39,914 bases of DNA from Candidatus Magasanikiibacteriota bacterium (GTDB lineage: Bacteria > Patescibacteriota > Patescibacteriia > Magasanikbacterales > UBA922). The translations under genes and the position numbers were made by a program. Below the pieces are notes generated by a model. That model was given only the letters and a program-made list of their open reading frames with translations. It did no database searches and was not told where the DNA came from. Numbering within the stretch: the first letter of the stretch is position 1; every line of letters starts with the position of its first letter. The stretch is from assembly GCA_018651085.1 (NCBI GenBank), contig JABIEQ010000001.1:1-39914 (forward strand). The letters are read 5' to 3'. This document shows, piece after piece, positions 36,139 through 39,914 of the stretch.

Positions 36139-36168
36139 AAAAAGACACCCCGATGTGGGGTGTCTTTT
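36139..36168 (+). terminator. Intrinsic terminator of gyrA
   Basis: A 12-bp stem AAAAGACACCCC / GGGGTGTCTTTT with a 5-nt loop, then ATTTTTT. It overlaps the stop of the convergent gene by two bases and may act on both strands. Confidence 0.9.
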
Positions 36169-36505
36169 ATTTTTTAAGCTTTCGTAATTTTCTCACTATA
36201 GCATCTTGATATAATCTGAATGCTTTTCTTTTTTCTTTCTTATATATATACGCTGTACCAATTATTTCTTTACACACTTTACATTTTAATGCTGGAATTT
36301 CTTTTATCTTTAGAGATTGTATACCCATTAGTGACGGAGGATCCAATATTCTATCTACATACAACCGCCGTAACGTTCCCGGCCCATCTTTTTGATATAC
36401 AAGAACAGTAGCATCACATTTTCTACAACAAATATCAAGTAACCGTGAATAACCACCACGAGCACTTTTGTATTTGTCTTTTTTAAATGAAAATTCTTTT
36501 TTCAT
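36167..36505 (-). CDS. Small zinc-knuckle protein
   Basis: 112 aa, basic. Two CxxC pairs, CRKC near residue 28 and CKVC near residue 75, are placed as in a zinc ribbon. The stretch RLYVDRILDPPS between them and the C-terminal basic helix (AIVRKLRKLKK) suggest nucleic-acid contact. It is last in the pepA-ruvA-GGCT-like unit, 11 nt after its neighbour. A zinc-ribbon protein of this kind is frequent in CPR genomes, but the function is unknown. Confidence 0.65.
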   Translation of the reverse strand: MKKEFSFKKDKYKSARGGYSRLLDICCRKCDATVLVYQKDGPGTLRRLYVDRILDPPSLMGIQSLKIKEIPALKCKVCKEIIGTAYIYKKEKRKAFRLYQDAIVRKLRKLKK

Positions 36506-36516
36506 ACTTAGGTATG

Positions 36517-37110
36517 TTAGATGTTTTCTTCTATTCTATTAGAAAAATGTTCAGGAATACATTCCTTTAAAATTTTGTCTATTTTAAAAGTTGACAAACC
36601 ACTTAAGTGCCTTGGATACAAAGGTTTACTTCTGTCATTTACCCAGGGATATTGCCAGTCATTTGTCGTCAAAATACACTCTTTAGCAAAAGATTCGCTT
36701 ATAGACATACAAGCGTCTATTATAACATCCACCATGGTTTGTGTAATAGGAGTTTTTGTTGTTGGTACCTTCGGCGCTATTGGAATATACATCCAAAATT
36801 CCCCATCTGGCATCTTTCCATCCATTGGTTTCAATATTGAGGTATCTTCTATTTTATGACGCAGATATCCCACTTCTCTTTTATCAAACAAAGAAAAATC
36901 TTTTTCTAAAATACTTACCAATGTGCCGGTTGTGTATGCATTTTTTTCATACTCTATCCCAGCGGCACTCCTCTGTTGTTTAGGTATTGGAAAACTCCAT
37001 CTTCGTATATGATCTTCTATCCTACATGGTATATATTCAAAAGAATCACCAGTTTTTTCTGTAATTTTTTTATTTACCAATGTACCGTAACTTACTATCC
37101 ACTGTTTCAT
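36517..37110 (-). CDS. Gamma-glutamylcyclotransferase-like protein
   Basis: 197 aa. The N-terminus WIVSYGTLVNKKI has the YGTL/YGSL loop of the GGCT/BtrG/ChaC fold, followed by a basic RRWSFP strand. EVGYLRHKIE may be the equivalent of the acidic residue region. The family releases 5-oxoproline from gamma-glutamyl peptides or amines, but sequence similarity is limited and the natural substrate is unknown. The C-terminal half (about 110-197) is longer than in minimal GGCT domains and contains WQYPWVNDRSKPLYPRHLSG. It is 15 nt after ruvA in the same operon. Confidence 0.6.
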   Translation of the reverse strand: MKQWIVSYGTLVNKKITEKTGDSFEYIPCRIEDHIRRWSFPIPKQQRSAAGIEYEKNAYTTGTLVSILEKDFSLFDKREVGYLRHKIEDTSILKPMDGKMPDGEFWMYIPIAPKVPTTKTPITQTMVDVIIDACMSISESFAKECILTTNDWQYPWVNDRSKPLYPRHLSGLSTFKIDKILKECIPEHFSNRIEENI

Positions 37111-37125
37111 ACCTTATGTTATACA

Positions 37126-37692
37126 TTAGTTCCTCTTCAAAGCTTCTTTTAAAAGAGTTTCAGTATCTTTCCCTTTTGGATCCAAGGTCTGCACAACATC
37201 TTTTGCTTCAGATCTAGTGTACCCCATTGAAACGAGTCCATCCATAACTTCAGATAAAATTCCTCCAGTGATATCTTGCCCAATGTCTTTCACTGCTATC
37301 TTAGATTTTAACTCTACCACCATTCTTTCGGCTGTCTTTTTACCCATGCCTTGAACGGCTGTAAGATATTTCACATCTCCTCGTACGATGGCAGATTTAA
37401 TGTCATCAATTGATCCGAGGGCTAAAATATTCATGGCACTTTTTGGCCCTACTCCTGAAACTGTAAGGAGCTTCATAAAGAATTCTCTTTTTTGAATACT
37501 CGGGAACCCATATAATTCTAATGCTTGTTCAGCTACTTTTAAATACGTATGAATCGTTGTACCTTCACTCACAGCGTATTGAGTTAGTTCTAAATTACTC
37601 ATACGGACTTCATACCCTACCCCACTTGGTGTGAGGAGGGTAAGGTATCCTTTTCCTTTTGCTTCGACTGTTCCCCTTAAAAGTGTAATCAT
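37126..37692 (-). CDS. ruvA: Holliday junction branch migration protein RuvA
   Basis: 188 aa. RuvA tetramers bind four-way junctions and recruit the RuvB motor. Domain I is an OB fold (MITLLRGTVEAKGKGYLTL), domain II has tandem helix-hairpin-helix motifs (LLTVSGVGPKSAMNILA and VQGMGKKTAERMVVELK), and domain III (about 145-188) is the small UBA-like RuvB-binding domain. Full length. It begins 1 nt after the pepA stop, so translational coupling is likely. ruvB and ruvC are not in the window. Confidence 0.95.
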   Translation of the reverse strand: MITLLRGTVEAKGKGYLTLLTPSGVGYEVRMSNLELTQYAVSEGTTIHTYLKVAEQALELYGFPSIQKREFFMKLLTVSGVGPKSAMNILALGSIDDIKSAIVRGDVKYLTAVQGMGKKTAERMVVELKSKIAVKDIGQDITGGILSEVMDGLVSMGYTRSEAKDVVQTLDPKGKDTETLLKEALKRN

Positions 37693-37693
37693 A

Positions 37694-39184
37694 TTATCGG
37701 AGGTAATCTACGAGTGTTTGCACGCCAAATCCATTTGCACCGTGTCTAATCCAAGCACGTCCCTTATCACTATAGTATGATGACCCCAGATCAATATGTG
37801 CCCATGGGTAATCTGTAAAAAATTGAAGAAATGCGGCAGCAGTTGAGGCTCCACCAAAGCGTGGATTCCCAACACCTCCAGTATTTTTAATGTCAGCCAC
37901 TAAACTATCCATGGCTTTTGAGTATTCTTCTCCAACAGGGAGGTGCCAGAGTTGCTCTCCGGTGTCGTTTGCAGCACTTATAAGTTTATCTACTATCTTT
38001 TGCTCTGGACTAAAGAGTCCTGATCGTTCGTTTCCAAGAGCAACAAGACACGCACCAGTAAGCGTTGCAAAATCAATGACTTCTTTTGGCTCATATCGAC
38101 TTGCGTAAGAAAGTGCATCTGCTAACACAAGTCTTCCTTCAGCATCAGTATTTTTTACTTCAACTGTTTTCCCATTCATGGCTGTTAAAATATCATCAGG
38201 TCTATAGGCATTAGGTCCAGGCATGTTTTCGCAACTTGCGATAAGCCCAACAACATGTTTTTTAATTCCTAATGCAGCAATAGCTCTAAAAATACCAAGA
38301 ACAGTTGCTGCTCCTAACATATCGAACTTCATGTCAGTCATATAAGCCCCAGGTTTTAGGGATAACCCACCACTGTCAAACGTAATTCCTTTTCCAACAA
38401 GCACTGTTGGTTTCGTTGGTTTATCTGTTCCTTTATATTCTAAAATAATAAACTTTGGTTCCATTTCTGATCCTTTGGCAACACCCAAAAGACAACCCAT
38501 TTTATGTTTTTTAATTTCTGGCTTACTTAATACTTTTACTTTTACCTTTTTGTATTCCTTTCCAATATTTTCTGCTTCTTTTGCAAGATATGTTGGCGTC
38601 ATATCATGTGGTGGAATGTTTCCAAGTCGTCTCGTCATGTTTACTCCAGCCGCAATACGTTGTCCTTCTTCGATTCCCTTTTCCCATTGTTTCTTTTTAT
38701 TCGTATCAAGGTCTCCTACAATGTATACACTTTTGATTGGTGTAACGTGTGCATCTTTTTGTTTATATGTATCAAAACTATAGTTTGCAACTTCAATAGA
38801 AACAACGGTTTCTAGTCCCATCTTTTTGGCTCCCCACATTTTTTCTCCTTCAGTTATAGCAACACACCCAATACGATTCATCTTTTTTGATTGTGCATTC
38901 ATTACTGCGGCACCGATTACTTGTTTATACTTTCTAATGGTTAATTCTTTTTGTTTTCCAAGACCAACAAGTAATACCCGTGGTGTGGCATTATCTTTTG
39001 TGTATAAAAGACTCAGTTCTCCTCGTTTTCCTTCAAAGTCTTTCATCTCGACAACCTCATTAAATATCCCTTCAAACACTTCATCTAATTCCTTTACTAA
39101 GGTGCTTGGTTTTTTATCTTCAAATAACGGAACGATAAGACATTCCATTCTAGTCTTTTCTTCTGCAAATGCGTAACTGATCAT
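37694..39184 (-). CDS. pepA: Leucyl aminopeptidase (cytosol aminopeptidase, M17)
   Basis: 496 aa. A hexameric two-metal exopeptidase that releases N-terminal residues; in E. coli it also binds DNA at cer/xer sites. The M17 signature NTDAEGRLVLADAL is present. Other metal and active-site residues are in VGKGITFDSGGLSLKP and KFDMLGAATVLG. The N-terminal macro-like domain is complete. It is first gene of the operon from the promoter at 39215-39243. The PepA-RuvA adjacency is intriguing since both relate to DNA recombination in E. coli, but coincidence is possible. Confidence 0.94.
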   Translation of the reverse strand: MISYAFAEEKTRMECLIVPLFEDKKPSTLVKELDEVFEGIFNEVVEMKDFEGKRGELSLLYTKDNATPRVLLVGLGKQKELTIRKYKQVIGAAVMNAQSKKMNRIGCVAITEGEKMWGAKKMGLETVVSIEVANYSFDTYKQKDAHVTPIKSVYIVGDLDTNKKKQWEKGIEEGQRIAAGVNMTRRLGNIPPHDMTPTYLAKEAENIGKEYKKVKVKVLSKPEIKKHKMGCLLGVAKGSEMEPKFIILEYKGTDKPTKPTVLVGKGITFDSGGLSLKPGAYMTDMKFDMLGAATVLGIFRAIAALGIKKHVVGLIASCENMPGPNAYRPDDILTAMNGKTVEVKNTDAEGRLVLADALSYASRYEPKEVIDFATLTGACLVALGNERSGLFSPEQKIVDKLISAANDTGEQLWHLPVGEEYSKAMDSLVADIKNTGGVGNPRFGGASTAAAFLQFFTDYPWAHIDLGSSYYSDKGRAWIRHGANGFGVQTLVDYLR

Positions 39185-39214
39185 AGATACAAATTAAATA
39201 AATACATCCCCTCT

Positions 39215-39243
39215 ATTCTATGAGAAAGTATCCTTTCCGTCAA
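39215..39243 (-). promoter_or_regulatory. pepA operon promoter
   Basis: Minus strand TTGACG, 17 bp, TAGAAT. Expected start near 39208, 24 nt before the ATG. Confidence 0.75.
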
Positions 39244-39356
39244 CGCTCTTTATCTTTCTCTTTTTTATCACATTTTTGTATAGCTTAACTAAACAATATT
39301 TTTCACTCTACCATCTTATAAATATAGTATTATTTATAATTATTGTATGGTAAGAC

Positions 39357-39385
39357 TTGACAATACCTGGTTTTTATGGTATAGT
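39357..39385 (+). promoter_or_regulatory. Strong promoter of a non-coding transcript
   Basis: TTGACA, 17 bp, TATAGT with TGG extended -10, the best promoter in the window. The gene-free stretch 39185-39617 holds this promoter, the RNA candidate with its terminator, the pepA promoter on the other strand and the promoter of the next gene. Confidence 0.85.
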
Positions 39386-39391
39386 ATATAT

Positions 39392-39568
39392 ATTCATACA
39401 TTGGATAGTCGTACCAAAAAGCAAATGATCCTTTTTTTTCGCTTAACCTAGCCAAATCTACTTCTTTTCCCTATAAGAATCCTTATAGCTAAAGGAAGCA
39501 TCTTGACAGGCCTCGTGCTTGATCAAGATGTGCTTCAAAAGAATCTACGTAATACCGTAGATTTTTTT
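39392..39568 (+). ncRNA. Candidate structured small RNA or riboswitch-like leader
   Basis: A transcript of about 177 nt is predicted from the promoter at 39357-39385 to the intrinsic terminator at 39542-39568. There is no plausible reading frame with a start near its 5' end. Three hairpins follow one another: CTATAAG/CTTATAG (39471-39488), GAAGCA-TCTTG with CAAGA-TG-TGCTTC (39495-39536), and the terminator. The 5' part is unpaired and holds a T8 tract and GCTTAACCTAGC. It does not match 6S RNA, SRP RNA, tmRNA, RNase P or T-box by the motifs I know. It could be a free sRNA or a leader controlling the downstream ATPase. Confidence 0.5.
39542..39568 (+). terminator. Intrinsic terminator upstream of the AAA_28-like gene
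   Basis: AATCTACG / CGTAGATT stem with 6-nt loop TAATAC followed by seven T. It ends the RNA candidate 49 nt before the next ATG. Confidence 0.85.
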
Positions 39569-39583
39569 GATCTCTTTTTTTTG

Positions 39584-39592
39584 TGGTATAAT
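39584..39592 (+). promoter_or_regulatory. Promoter of the AAA_28-like gene (extended -10)
   Basis: TGG-TATAAT, a perfect -10 directly after the terminator, without a good -35. Expected start near 39599, 19 nt before the ATG at 39618. Confidence 0.7.
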
Positions 39593-39617
39593 ATGCACCG
39601 AGCTTGTCAAAAACTCT

Positions 39618-39914
39618 ATGAAAATTGCCATTATTGGTACCCATTCAACTGGAAAAACAACTATTGGGAAGTGTCTCTCTCAGACCCTTCAGGAGCGTGG
39701 CAATAGAGTTCATTATCTTCCTGAGCTCTCTCGTTCGTGTCCAATGATTGTGAACGAACACACCACGATACAGGCCCAAGAATGGATTTTAACGCACCAA
39801 GTTGCTCATGAAGCGCAAACGTATGAGAACGGTGCTTTTTTAATTTGTGACAGAGCAACAATTGATAACTTTGCTTACATGCATAGAAGCACAGATGGCA
39901 AAGGTATCGAAAAG
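39618..39914 (+). CDS. AAA_28-type P-loop ATPase (partial, runs off the window)
   Basis: The first 99 residues are present and the frame is open to the last base, so the 3' end lies outside. It begins MKIAIIGTHSTGKTTIG, with Walker A GTHSTGKT at residues 7-14 on the first beta strand. Then comes YLPELSRS, matching the E-x-x-R region of NadR/Ttd14-like kinases (AAA_28), and FLICDRATIDNFAY as a Walker B-like strand with Asp-Arg. Family members phosphorylate small molecules such as nicotinamide riboside or bind nucleotides; the substrate here is unknown. It has its own -10 and a preceding RNA terminator, so it could be regulated by read-through. Confidence 0.8.
   Translation, partial: MKIAIIGTHSTGKTTIGKCLSQTLQERGNRVHYLPELSRSCPMIVNEHTTIQAQEWILTHQVAHEAQTYENGAFLICDRATIDNFAYMHRSTDGKGIEK

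Noticed and set aside
39392-39568. 6S RNA, SRP RNA or tmRNA identity for the RNA candidate
   Set aside because: No pairing of 5' and 3' ends around an open bubble, no GNRA SRP loop with its conserved flanks, and no tRNA-like ends.
39503-39706. Plus-strand ORF of 67 aa beginning with TTG
   Set aside because: It covers two hairpins, a terminator and the start of the AAA_28-like gene in another frame.

Overview
The window looks like a chromosomal segment of a Candidate Phyla Radiation (Patescibacteria) bacterium, probably of the Parcubacteria type. This is inferred from gene content and style: an AT-rich genome, densely packed core genes, a MiaA with an insert, a ThrS without its TGS domain, a baseplate-J-like membrane protein near a PilB-type ATPase, many single-pass hypothetical proteins, and almost no Shine-Dalgarno sequences. 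TGA is used as a stop (for example at 28-30 and 28713-28715), so the UGA-Gly code of Gracilibacteria and Absconditabacteria does not apply. I see no insertion sequence, prophage, CRISPR array, tRNA or rRNA.

Layout. 1-2081 (minus): a SEDS protein (RodA/FtsW type) and a one-pass membrane protein. 2147-8683 (plus): gyrB; secE-nusG-rplK; then an L-lactate dehydrogenase, a Kazal-domain lipoprotein and a small protein lying between rplK and rplA. 8686-13343 (plus): one deoxynucleotide operon with a thymidylate synthase homologue, a dCTP deaminase/dUTPase-fold protein, a dCMP deaminase, a P-loop kinase, DHFR, dTMP kinase and a membrane protein. 13339-14990: gatB. 14989-18028 (minus): miaB-miaA and a very basic protein. 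18115-22088 (plus): two proteins with DUF4116-like repeats, one of 981 residues. 22091-24105 (minus): thrS behind a T-box riboswitch. 24113-28123 (minus): baseplate-J-like protein, PilB-type ATPase and a polytopic membrane protein. 28159-28826: a compositionally foreign gene. 28841-32095 (minus): ftsH and rpsA, each with its own promoter. 32202-36168 (plus): a metallo-beta-lactamase-fold protein without metal ligands, a one-pass protein and gyrA. 36167-39243 (minus): pepA-ruvA-GGCT-like-zinc-knuckle operon. 39357-39914 (plus): a candidate structured RNA and the start of an AAA_28-type ATPase.

Three themes stand out. First, the thymidylate synthase homologue has Asp at the position where dUMP-specific enzymes have Asn. 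It sits with a Dcd-fold protein lacking the deaminase Glu, a dCMP deaminase, DHFR and Tmk, so thymidylate might be made by methylating dCMP first and deaminating afterwards, or modified dCMP might be made. Second, thrS has a full T-box leader with an ACC (Thr) specifier. Third, all 38 start codons I assigned have T at position -1, and essentially none has a Shine-Dalgarno sequence. Promoters are of sigma70 type, mostly with exactly 17 bp spacing or a TGN extended -10. Many alternative upstream starts were rejected because the promoter lies on top of them.
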